Positions 8,859-16,356 of a DNA stretch of 64,000 nt are shown piece after piece; position 1 is the first letter of the stretch; each line of letters starts with the position of its first letter. The translations under genes were made by a program, and so were the position numbers. This DNA is from Chitinophaga sp. YR573 (GTDB taxonomy: Bacteria; Bacteroidota; Bacteroidia; Chitinophagales; Chitinophagaceae), in NCBI RefSeq assembly GCF_900110995.1, contig NZ_FOJF01000003.1, positions 868,001 through 932,000 of the forward strand, given 5' to 3'. Below the pieces are notes generated by a model that did not search any database, was not told the DNA's origin, and saw only the letters and a list, made by a program, of their open reading frames with translations.

Positions 8859-10422
8859 TGATATCTGATGCTTCAGTAACCACTACTTTTGATTCGCTGT
8901 AGGCTGATATATTGATACCGGTTTGCTTTTCTGCTTTCACTTGTTTTTTGATCCACTTATATGTTTTTTCTATTCCCACTGCTAAAGGGATAGATGGTTT
9001 CCAGCCGAGTATTTCTTCAATGAGTGTGTTGTCAGAATTTCTTCCACGTACACCTTCCGGGCCTTCGCGGTGTTTCAGTGGCAAATCTTTGCCTGCAATT
9101 TTCATCACAAGTTTTGCAAAATCATTCATCGAAAGCATTTCTTCCGAACCAATATTGAGAGGTTTATCATAATCAGATTTCATAATCCGGATGACGCCTT
9201 CCACACAATCGTCAATATAGCAGAATGAACGTTTCTGTTCACCATCTCCCCATATTTCGAAAGCAAATTCTGAAGTAGCAGCTTTACGACAAAAAGCAGC
9301 GGGTACTTTTTCTCTTCCACCTTTCCAGGTCCCATATTCCCCGTAAATCCCATGAAACCTTGCGATACGTACCTGCATCTGTGGAAATTCTTCTGAATAT
9401 TTCATAGCAATTTCTTCAGCATATAATTTTTCAAGTCCGTAAATATCCTGTGGATAAGCCGGCCAGGCGGAATCTTCTTTCAGTCCAATGGTATTTTCTG
9501 CATCATTCTGTGAATGCAATGGATAAACGCAGGCGCTTGAAGAATAAAAATAACGTCTCACACGCTGGTGCCTTGCAGCTTCCAGCACATTTAAACTTAT
9601 CATAGTATTATTGTATCCGATCCGGCTGTGATTACTTTGTATAAATCCCATGCCTCCCATATCGGCAGCAAGATTGAAAACCCAATCAATTCCCTGACAG
9701 GCCTGCATACAATTTTTCATAAAACGCAGATCGGTTTTAAGAAATTCATGGCAGAATTCATCCGGCTGCATAAATTCCGGCTCCTCCCAATCTGCGCCTA
9801 CTACGTGATATCCTTCACGCTTCAGTCGTTTTCCTAAATGGGAGCCTATGAACCCACTTGCTCCTGTTATTAATACTTTGATTTTATTGTTTGTGATGAT
9901 ACGTATAGGTTCAACCAGTTTTAATACTTCAGCAATATATGAATGGTGGTTATACTTACCTTTTAATTCAACCGGTATTGATCCGTTAATATCAAACCAT
10001 TGTCCATCTGAATGGTCATGATCAAAACTTAATGGAATATCTTCAATTTCTGCCTGAAAAGTAATGTTGATCGTATGAGAAGAAGCTCCCTGCTCAGAAT
10101 CATTGAATTCTGTAGAGAACGTACCCAGAAACTTTGTTATTTTTATTTTGTCTTCCGGAATATCCAACTCCAGGGCAGCCTTTCTTATTCCACATTGTTC
10201 TATTCCTTCATTCTTCATCATTCTGCCACCCTGTAGCCAATAAAAGCTTTCACAGGGTTTATTCTTACGTTTGATAAGAAAAACTTTGTTGTCCTTCACA
10301 ATGACAAGGTCAACACAAACCAAAGGAACATTATCAAGGATCATACGGTAAACATCTGTAGGAATTAATCCACCGGACGATTTCAGAATCTGTTCATCTT
10401 TGTAGGTTAATAGCGTTTTCAT
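8851..10422 (-). CDS. Nudix (GDP-mannose mannosyl hydrolase-like) / GDP-mannose 3,5-epimerase fusion
   Basis: A 523-residue fusion. The ATG at 10422 is chosen over an in-frame TTG at 10449. Residues about 33-165 are a Nudix domain beginning PLVCVDLVIV, like GDP-mannose mannosyl hydrolase. Its Nudix box (65-88) keeps Gly66, Glu72, Arg80 and Glu85 but lacks two canonical glutamates (Lys81, Leu84), the same pair missing in E. coli Gmm, which releases free sugar from GDP-sugar. Residues 180-500 are an extended SDR with GASGFIG (187-193) and Tyr328-x3-Lys332. This half carries hallmark plant GDP-mannose 3,5-epimerase segments: ADMGGMGFIQSNHS, GTWKGGREKVPAAFCRKA, the WGDG.Q.RSF.YIDDCVEGV region and GPEGVRGRNSDN. 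Cys298 and Lys372 match the acid/base pair of the plant enzyme. The predicted product of the epimerase half is GDP-L-galactose, or GDP-L-gulose as by-product; the Nudix half could then free the hexose. It sits between the reductase (23-base gap) and the lactone oxidase (8-base overlap). Confidence 0.92.
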   Translation of the reverse strand: MKTLLTYKDEQILKSSGGLIPTDVYRMILDNVPLVCVDLVIVKDNKVFLIKRKNKPCESFYWLQGGRMMKNEGIEQCGIRKAALELDIPEDKIKITKFLGTFSTEFNDSEQGASSHTINITFQAEIEDIPLSFDHDHSDGQWFDINGSIPVELKGKYNHHSYIAEVLKLVEPIRIITNNKIKVLITGASGFIGSHLGKRLKREGYHVVGADWEEPEFMQPDEFCHEFLKTDLRFMKNCMQACQGIDWVFNLAADMGGMGFIQSNHSRIGYNNTMISLNVLEAARHQRVRRYFYSSSACVYPLHSQNDAENTIGLKEDSAWPAYPQDIYGLEKLYAEEIAMKYSEEFPQMQVRIARFHGIYGEYGTWKGGREKVPAAFCRKAATSEFAFEIWGDGEQKRSFCYIDDCVEGVIRIMKSDYDKPLNIGSEEMLSMNDFAKLVMKIAGKDLPLKHREGPEGVRGRNSDNTLIEEILGWKPSIPLAVGIEKTYKWIKKQVKAEKQTGINISAYSESKVVVTEASDING

Positions 10423-10445
10423 AAGATAGTTTTTTATAGTGGCAA

Positions 10446-11354
10446 TCAAAGACCGAACTCCATCAGGAAGGACTCCATGACGGGGAGGTTAATATTTTCT
10501 TTATACGCATTTAAACTTTCTTTTACTTCTTCTTTAGAGGACGCTCCAATCACTATTGTACTAACAGCAGGGTGATAAAGAATGAATTTATAATTAAGCG
10601 CCATTAAACTGACACCGTTTTTATTGCACCATTGGTACATCCGTATGGCTTTTTCTACTGAAACATCTTTTTCTATGGCATAGTGCCGGATACTGGTATG
10701 GGCCGGATCTTTACCCGAAAGTAATCCCATGCACAAGGGAGATCCCAGCATAACAGGAACGTCATTTTTAAGGGATGTTCTTAGCAAGGAATCTGCTTTT
10801 GTACATAAAACATTATAATCGAGATATGGTAAAATAACGTCCGCATAACCAGAAGAAATAAATTTAAGATGCAGATCATGGTCCCGGACTCCCAGGCCAA
10901 TGTTAAGGATCACTTTTTCTTCTTTTAACCGGAGCAGCGTTTCCATCCCTCCATTTTCCATCATACTTTTAAAATCAGCATTAGAGGGATCATGTATATG
11001 GACAATATCGAGGTAGTCTGTTTGCAATGTCCATAAACTATTATCAATACTCCGTCGTATGCTGTCTTCGGAATATCCTTTATAAATAGGGTGTGTGCCG
11101 GTTTTTGTAGAAAGAACAAAGGATGAACGTCCGCCGTATTCTTTTAATGCAACGCCGATTTTTTTCTCACTATTGCCATAAAATGGAGAAGTGTCCAGCA
11201 GGTTGATCCCATTTTCCAATGCAAACAAAACTGTATCTATCGCTTTTTTGTCAGATACCGGTCCCTGAAAAAAAACATTTTTTTTACAGGAACCAATACC
11301 TGCTCCTCCAAGTGATATAGGGAATATAGGCGTTTTATTGGCGCTTAACAACAT
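10446..11354 (-). CDS. Aldo/keto reductase, L-galactose dehydrogenase-like
   Basis: A 302-residue TIM-barrel reductase. The catalytic tetrad is visible: Asp54 and Tyr59 in NLLDTSPFYGNSE, Lys84 in VLSTKTG, and His121 in DIVHIHDPS. The GINLLDTSPFYG start, the DSLRR-like segment SIRRSIDNSLWTLQTDYLDI and SPLCMGLLSG follow the plant L-galactose dehydrogenase and the D-threo-aldose/L-fucose 1-dehydrogenase branch of the superfamily; these oxidise an aldohexose at C1 to the 1,4- or 1,5-lactone with NAD(P)+. No signal peptide, so cytoplasmic. It is the first gene of the three-gene operon; 23 bases separate its stop from the ATG of the Nudix/epimerase. In this setting the likely substrate is L-galactose, but L-fucose or D-arabinose activity cannot be excluded from sequence. 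Confidence 0.88.
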   Translation of the reverse strand: MLLSANKTPIFPISLGGAGIGSCKKNVFFQGPVSDKKAIDTVLFALENGINLLDTSPFYGNSEKKIGVALKEYGGRSSFVLSTKTGTHPIYKGYSEDSIRRSIDNSLWTLQTDYLDIVHIHDPSNADFKSMMENGGMETLLRLKEEKVILNIGLGVRDHDLHLKFISSGYADVILPYLDYNVLCTKADSLLRTSLKNDVPVMLGSPLCMGLLSGKDPAHTSIRHYAIEKDVSVEKAIRMYQWCNKNGVSLMALNYKFILYHPAVSTIVIGASSKEEVKESLNAYKENINLPVMESFLMEFGL

Positions 11355-11448
11355 GTAATAGTCTGTTTATAAATTTATTACGTTTACGTTATGCTCTTCT
11401 TGCATAGACAATCTTGATGCAATGATACAGGGATTAGAAAATGGGGAC

Positions 11449-11466
11449 TATAGAAAATTTTCTATA
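11449..11466. promoter_or_regulatory. 18-base perfect palindrome upstream of the reductase/epimerase/oxidase operon
   Basis: TATAGAAAATTTTCTATA is a perfect palindrome about 95 bases before the reductase ATG, in the only gap (131 bases) between the symporter stop and the operon. It has no loop and no T-run beyond the arms, so it looks more like an operator than a terminator. The regulator is unknown. Confidence 0.4.
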
Positions 11467-11485
11467 TTTAAATTTTGAGTCAAAG

Positions 11486-13084
11486 TTATTTCGCGAGCCC
11501 CAATGGTGAGAAGATCACAAACAAAGCTATCATAGCCAGCAATAAAATTACCGTATACAGGTGCCGTTTTTTCCAGGGCTGTAAGTCCACCACATTGTTC
11601 CATTGTTGCACAAATGGTTCCTTACGGGGGTACAGGGCGGCAACTATCATCATCAGCAATACCGTCAGTACAAATAAAATAGCCAGTACGTGCAGGAAAT
11701 GCAAACCGGTATCAATGAGGAACTGCGAAACCGCATAAGTGAGAATGAAAAACGTCAGTCCTATCTTCGCTGCAATAGCGGGCATGCGCTTGTGCAACAG
11801 GCCAACGATCAGGATCGTGAAAATAGGTACACTGAAAAGACCGCTCACCATCTGGATGTATGTGTACAATCCATGCTGAGCAAAGACAATGAAAGGCGCA
11901 ATGATCATGGCCAGTAAACAAACCAGTATTTCAAACCGCTTACCTGCCCGTATCAACTGGCGCTCACTCGCAGGCTTTTGCTGCCGTGCCTTGAATGGTT
12001 TGTACAGGTTCAGTACAAAGAGGGTGCTGCTGCTGTTAAGTCCCGCATTAAAAGAGGTAAGTGCCGCACCAAAGGTAATAGCTGCTATATAACCCGTAAG
12101 CATGGGAGAACAGACATCGCTGACAATTTTGGGAAATACTTCCGCAGTATTGTGCATATGAGGGTACAGCAGTACTGCAATCAACCCCGGGATGTTTAGC
12201 AGCAAAGGGGAGATGATCTTGCCTGTGCAAGCTACAGCAATACCTTTCTGGCTTTCGGCCAGGCTACGTGAGGACAGGGCCTGTTGTACAATGTATTGCT
12301 CCGTACCCCAATAGTAAAGGTTCACCAGGAACATGCCGGTGAAGATGGTAGGAAATGGCACTGCATCCTGGGGGCCGCCAATGGCATTAAAATGATCTCT
12401 TCGTGCTGATAGCAGCAGGTTAAGTCCGGTGCTTACGGAACCATGCCCCAGGTATTTCAGCGCGGCATATGGTAACAGTATACCGCCTGCGAACATCCCG
12501 ATACCCAGCACCGTATCTGAAATAGCCACTGCCTTCAATCCACCCAGTACCGTGTAGAGGCAACCGATAGATCCGATAAGCCAGACCAGGATCCAGATGG
12601 TTTGCCAGTAACCGATATGCAGGACTTCCGATACACGGAACAAGCCATTAAATGTGATAGCTCCGCTATACAATACGGAAGGCAACATATTCACTATATA
12701 GCTGATGAGGAAGATCACCGACACAAAACGTTTGGTGCCTGTATCATAACGTTCTTCAAGGAAGTCTGGTGTAGTGGAAATACCGCTGCGCAAATACACG
12801 GGCATAATGAACTCCGACACTAACAACATGGCAAATACGGATGACAGGCCCCAGGCCATTACGCTCATGTTGTTGGTATATACCAGCTCATTCTCACCGA
12901 TGAACTGCACCGCACTGATGTTCGTAAAGAACAGGGCGCCGCCTACTACCAGGAAGCTCAGGTTGCGGTTGGCGAAAAACAGGCCGGCCGCGGTTTGCAG
13001 GTTTTCCTTCCGGGTTTTGTACCAGGAGATCAGTGCCACAACGATGGTAACCAGTAAGAAACTCAGTAAGGCGCCAACATTCAT
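11486..13084 (-). CDS. Sodium/solute symporter (SSS family), probable sugar transporter
   Basis: A 532-residue polytopic membrane protein with about 13-14 hydrophobic segments. The first reads MNVGALLSFLLVTIVVALIS; FFTNISAVQFIGENELVYTN and GGLKAVAISDTVLGIGMFAGG are typical of the SGLT/SSS fold, including the early helices that build the sodium and substrate sites. Many Bacteroidota SSS proteins of this subtype sit in glycan loci and move sugars or sialic acids across the inner membrane. The ATG lies 3 bases after the stop of the GntR regulator, in the alpha-galactosidase operon. The likely cargo is galactose or a galactoside released in the periplasm; this is inferred from context. Confidence 0.88.
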   Translation of the reverse strand: MNVGALLSFLLVTIVVALISWYKTRKENLQTAAGLFFANRNLSFLVVGGALFFTNISAVQFIGENELVYTNNMSVMAWGLSSVFAMLLVSEFIMPVYLRSGISTTPDFLEERYDTGTKRFVSVIFLISYIVNMLPSVLYSGAITFNGLFRVSEVLHIGYWQTIWILVWLIGSIGCLYTVLGGLKAVAISDTVLGIGMFAGGILLPYAALKYLGHGSVSTGLNLLLSARRDHFNAIGGPQDAVPFPTIFTGMFLVNLYYWGTEQYIVQQALSSRSLAESQKGIAVACTGKIISPLLLNIPGLIAVLLYPHMHNTAEVFPKIVSDVCSPMLTGYIAAITFGAALTSFNAGLNSSSTLFVLNLYKPFKARQQKPASERQLIRAGKRFEILVCLLAMIIAPFIVFAQHGLYTYIQMVSGLFSVPIFTILIVGLLHKRMPAIAAKIGLTFFILTYAVSQFLIDTGLHFLHVLAILFVLTVLLMMIVAALYPRKEPFVQQWNNVVDLQPWKKRHLYTVILLLAMIALFVIFSPLGLAK

Positions 13085-13087
13085 ACA

Positions 13088-14107
13088 TCAAAGTGAATTA
13101 CGTCTGATCAGTGTCGTGGGCATCACCTCATGCACCGGTTCCCGGCTCAGTACTGCCTGTGCAGCGCGTTTACCCATGTCACTGAAACTAACGGAATAAG
13201 TAGTGATACCGTTTCCGACAATCTCTTTTACCGGCTCGTCGTTATGCGACAGAATGCCTATATCCTCTCCTGGTTTTATTTTTTGGGCATTACAGTCCCT
13301 CAATAGGTTCCACAACTCAGCATTCTCATTCACATAATATACTACTCCCTTTTCCACAGAGCCGGGCTTATATTCACGTAAAATCTTTCCTTTAATCTTG
13401 TGGTTTTTAATAAAGCGCTGGAAGGAAGAAACGATTTCGGGGGGGAACAGTGAGTCTGGATTATGAAAGAATACTATCCGGTCGAATTTTTTAATCACAT
13501 CACCCAACTGCTCAAAGACAGCATAAGAGGCTTTCTCAAACTCCTGCACTACATACTGGAATTCCCCATCCAGGGGTTCATAACGGTCAAATATCAGCAG
13601 CTTATTGCGGGGTATGGTGTTCAGTAGTTCCCTGGTGCGGGGATGATGAATAGGAGAGATGACATACATACCATAGTGACGGTTCTTCACCAGCATAAAC
13701 ATCGTTTCAAACACCTCTATGTTACCATGATGAAAGAATACGTCCAGGTGTACATTAGGCCCCAGTTCGTCGCGGAAACTACGGTAGAACTGTTCCTGGA
13801 AAGTATCAATGGTATACATCAGCAGCGCTACTTTGAGCGACTGCTGGGTATTGTCATCTGCAACAAAGTAACCCAGGCGGTTCTTGGATTCAATGAGGCC
13901 ACGGCTTTGCAGCTCGCGGTAACCTTTGATCACAGTTTCCCTGGCATACCCCAGGCCGGCGATCATGGCATTTACAGAAGGCAGGGGATTGCCTACGCAG
14001 AAGATCTTTTCATTGATTGCATTGATGAAGCCTTCTACAAACCGCTCATGCTTGGAATAGGAAGGTATGTTGTCCAACTCCTGTATCTTTTCAAAAATTG
14101 TTTTCAT
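13088..14107 (-). CDS. GntR-family transcriptional regulator with sugar-binding C-terminal domain
   Basis: A 339-residue regulator. Residues 1-70 are a GntR winged helix (PLPSVNAMIAGLGYARETVI followed by YRELQSRGLIESKNRLGYFV). The remainder, starting with LKVALLMYTIDTFQEQFYRS, is a LacI/periplasmic-binding-like type 1 effector domain, with GEDIGILSHNDEPVKEIVGNG and the C-terminal PTTLIRRNS segment typical of the class. Bacteroidota regulators of this architecture control sugar loci (for example L-fucose or arabinose operons). It sits between the alpha-galactosidase (18-base gap) and the symporter (3-base gap), so it probably senses a product of that pathway and autoregulates the operon. No membrane segment. 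Confidence 0.9.
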   Translation of the reverse strand: MKTIFEKIQELDNIPSYSKHERFVEGFINAINEKIFCVGNPLPSVNAMIAGLGYARETVIKGYRELQSRGLIESKNRLGYFVADDNTQQSLKVALLMYTIDTFQEQFYRSFRDELGPNVHLDVFFHHGNIEVFETMFMLVKNRHYGMYVISPIHHPRTRELLNTIPRNKLLIFDRYEPLDGEFQYVVQEFEKASYAVFEQLGDVIKKFDRIVFFHNPDSLFPPEIVSSFQRFIKNHKIKGKILREYKPGSVEKGVVYYVNENAELWNLLRDCNAQKIKPGEDIGILSHNDEPVKEIVGNGITTYSVSFSDMGKRAAQAVLSREPVHEVMPTTLIRRNSL

Positions 14108-14125
14108 CTCTGCCTGTTATTTAAT

Positions 14126-16291
14126 TTATTCTACAGCTTCCAGTTCCAGTATACGACTAAACATTTTGTTAGTAGTGAACACATCCAGTCCTACTTTCAT
14201 CAGGTAATCCCCGGAATAGACCTTGCCGTTGAAAGTTTCGTCCTTTACGCCCGGCATGAGATTAATTTCCTTAACACTGTACTTCCTGTTTGGGTTCAGA
14301 CCCTGGCACTGCACCGGCATAAGGTTCTCCGCAAAACGGGGGTAAATATCATACGCGTACAAAAGTGCCTTCTCTTTAGACTCACTCACATACATTACCG
14401 CAGTATGATTACCATCATACGGGGAAACAAGCCGGTACTGGTCGCCGTTGAAATTAATATTTTTTACCCGATTATAGGTAGCTATTGCCGACAGGCAAAA
14501 AGCCTGCTCTTCCGGGCGTAACTCTTTCACGTTGATGTCGAAGCCCAATTTGCACTGCATAGCCACATCTACACGGAATTTAATGCTGGCATCATGGTTC
14601 CAGCTGGTCACATGAGCAGCCATGGCTTTGGAGGGAAAGAACTGGGAATATCCCCATTGAATAAACAGGCGTTCTACCGGGTCCGTGTTATCGCTGCACC
14701 AGAACTCTGTGAAGTAACGTAACCCTTCATAGTCAGTGCGTCCGCCGCCGCCAGAGCAAAGCATCATGGGCAGGTTGGGATATTTGGCCTTGATGCGGTC
14801 GAGTACGTTATACAGTCCACGCACATAATCTACATACAGGTTATTTTGTTTTTCTTTGAGATAAGGGGAGTAGATATTGGTAACAGGACTGTTACAATCC
14901 CATTTCAGATAGGCCAGTTGAGGATTCTCTGTCATCAGATGGTCCACTACGTTGAATACATGCTCCTGTACAGCAGGATTACTCAGGTCCAGCACTAATT
15001 GGTTGCGGAAGTAGTATCGCTCACGGTTGGGGAGCATAATTACCCAGTCGGGGTGTTTCTCAAAGAGTTCACTTTTAGGGTTCACCATTTCAGGTTCTAT
15101 CCAGATACCGAATTTAACGCCTGTATGGGTAGCTGTTTTTACCAGTGCAGGCACACCATTGGGTAATTTGCTGCTGGTAGGCTGCCAGTCGCCCAAGCCC
15201 TGGGTATCACTCTGGCGGGGGTATTTGTTGCCAAACCATCCATCATCCAGGAGGAACATATCTACGCCCATGTATTTGGCTTCTGTTATCAGGGAATCCA
15301 GTTTGGACTCATTGAAATTAAAACCGGTAGACTCCCAGTTGTTCAGCAGTGTAAGACGGTCGCCTTTTCCATCCTTTAGCTGGTAATTACGTGCCCAGCG
15401 TTGCAGGTCGCGGCTGCCTTTACCTGTGCCCTGATTGCTGAGTGTAAAGATAAAAGCAGGTGTAACAAATACTTTTCCAGGTTCCAGCGTATAATCGGAA
15501 GCGTAAGGGTTGATGCCGGAGATCACGCGGAGGTTGTTTTCATTATCTACTTCAAATGTGAAGCGGAAGTTGCCTGTCCAGGCCAGGGTGCCCATCAGCA
15601 CCTGTCCTTCGTTTTCACGGGGCACTTCGTCCAGGCCAACCGTAAAGAAGGGAGATACATGCAGGTTTGCCCTGGAGCCCAGCTTGGAGTCGATCACCTT
15701 TTTGCCGAAGTTCAGGGGAGCAGTGCTCATATTCACTTCTTTGGCCCAGTCTCCACTGAACTCTGTGAGGAAGTATTTAGCGCGTTTCCAATATAGCATG
15801 GATGATGCATAATTGCTGATATTCACGGCCCGCTTTTCGGTGTGACTGATCTCGCTCCAGGACTGGATGATATTCTCTTTCGCAAAGGCCCGGTAGTATA
15901 GTTTCACCTGTACCGGGTACAAAGCATCTTTCAACGTGATCACGGTTTCCGTAACATCGTCTGTTACTTGCTTCACGTTATGCGAAACGTATTGCAATAC
16001 GGTGGTCATGTTGCCATCGTTATGCCGGATGCCGAACGCAGGTTCAAAATAAGTTTCCGAACCGGATACAGGGTATGCCTCCCAGGCCTGCCCATCACTG
16101 CGGGATTTTATGCTGGTATAGTCATGCTGGTTAGACAAACGGGGGCCCAGGTAAAGCTGATAGAGGCGCATATTTTGCGCGGTCTGCAATACGAGTTCCG
16201 TTTCATTGGTGGAGATGTAAATAGTTTGCGACTTAACTGCTGTATAGGTTACAACAATCAGGAAGAACAAAATGGATAATATCTTTTTCAT
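14126..16291 (-). CDS. GH36 alpha-galactosidase, exported
   Basis: A 721-residue protein with a signal peptide (MKKILSILFFLIVVTYTAVKSQ). The domain order fits GH36: N-terminal beta-sandwich, a TIM barrel starting near residue 310, C-terminal beta domain. Family motifs include LLDDGWFG (347-354), FGIWIEPEMVNP (394-405), LKWDCN with the nucleophile Asp465, and CSGGGGRTDYEGL (512-524) followed by WCSDNTDP with the acid/base Asp534. It hydrolyses terminal alpha-1,6-galactosyl residues of melibiose, raffinose-type sugars or galactomannan side chains, and should act in the periplasm. It follows SusD in the same operon after a hairpin that may lower its expression relative to SusCD. Confidence 0.95.
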   Translation of the reverse strand: MKKILSILFFLIVVTYTAVKSQTIYISTNETELVLQTAQNMRLYQLYLGPRLSNQHDYTSIKSRSDGQAWEAYPVSGSETYFEPAFGIRHNDGNMTTVLQYVSHNVKQVTDDVTETVITLKDALYPVQVKLYYRAFAKENIIQSWSEISHTEKRAVNISNYASSMLYWKRAKYFLTEFSGDWAKEVNMSTAPLNFGKKVIDSKLGSRANLHVSPFFTVGLDEVPRENEGQVLMGTLAWTGNFRFTFEVDNENNLRVISGINPYASDYTLEPGKVFVTPAFIFTLSNQGTGKGSRDLQRWARNYQLKDGKGDRLTLLNNWESTGFNFNESKLDSLITEAKYMGVDMFLLDDGWFGNKYPRQSDTQGLGDWQPTSSKLPNGVPALVKTATHTGVKFGIWIEPEMVNPKSELFEKHPDWVIMLPNRERYYFRNQLVLDLSNPAVQEHVFNVVDHLMTENPQLAYLKWDCNSPVTNIYSPYLKEKQNNLYVDYVRGLYNVLDRIKAKYPNLPMMLCSGGGGRTDYEGLRYFTEFWCSDNTDPVERLFIQWGYSQFFPSKAMAAHVTSWNHDASIKFRVDVAMQCKLGFDINVKELRPEEQAFCLSAIATYNRVKNINFNGDQYRLVSPYDGNHTAVMYVSESKEKALLYAYDIYPRFAENLMPVQCQGLNPNRKYSVKEINLMPGVKDETFNGKVYSGDYLMKVGLDVFTTNKMFSRILELEAVE

Positions 16292-16304
16292 ATAGTAATT
16301 ATAA

Positions 16305-16339
16305 AAGCAGGCCGGCTGCTTATTGCAACGGGCCTGCTT
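16305..16339 (-). terminator. Hairpin between susD and the alpha-galactosidase gene
   Basis: A 9-base stem (16305-16313 with 16331-16339) with a 17-base loop lies in the 65-base gap between the SusD stop and the GH36 start. On the minus strand a short T-run follows it, so it may act as a partial terminator or mRNA-stabilising 3' end that favours SusC/SusD transcripts. Confidence 0.5.
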
Positions 16340-16356
16340 CTTTTTAAAAAGAACGA

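Noticed and set aside
10423-10449. TTG at 10449 as the start of the Nudix/epimerase fusion
   Set aside because: An ATG follows at 10422 with a better match to the family's N-terminus, and the TTG lies within the reductase stop.
13643-14521. 292-codon plus-strand frame opposite the GntR and GH36 genes
   Set aside because: It spans two well-supported minus-strand genes and their junction and reads as unstructured shadow sequence.
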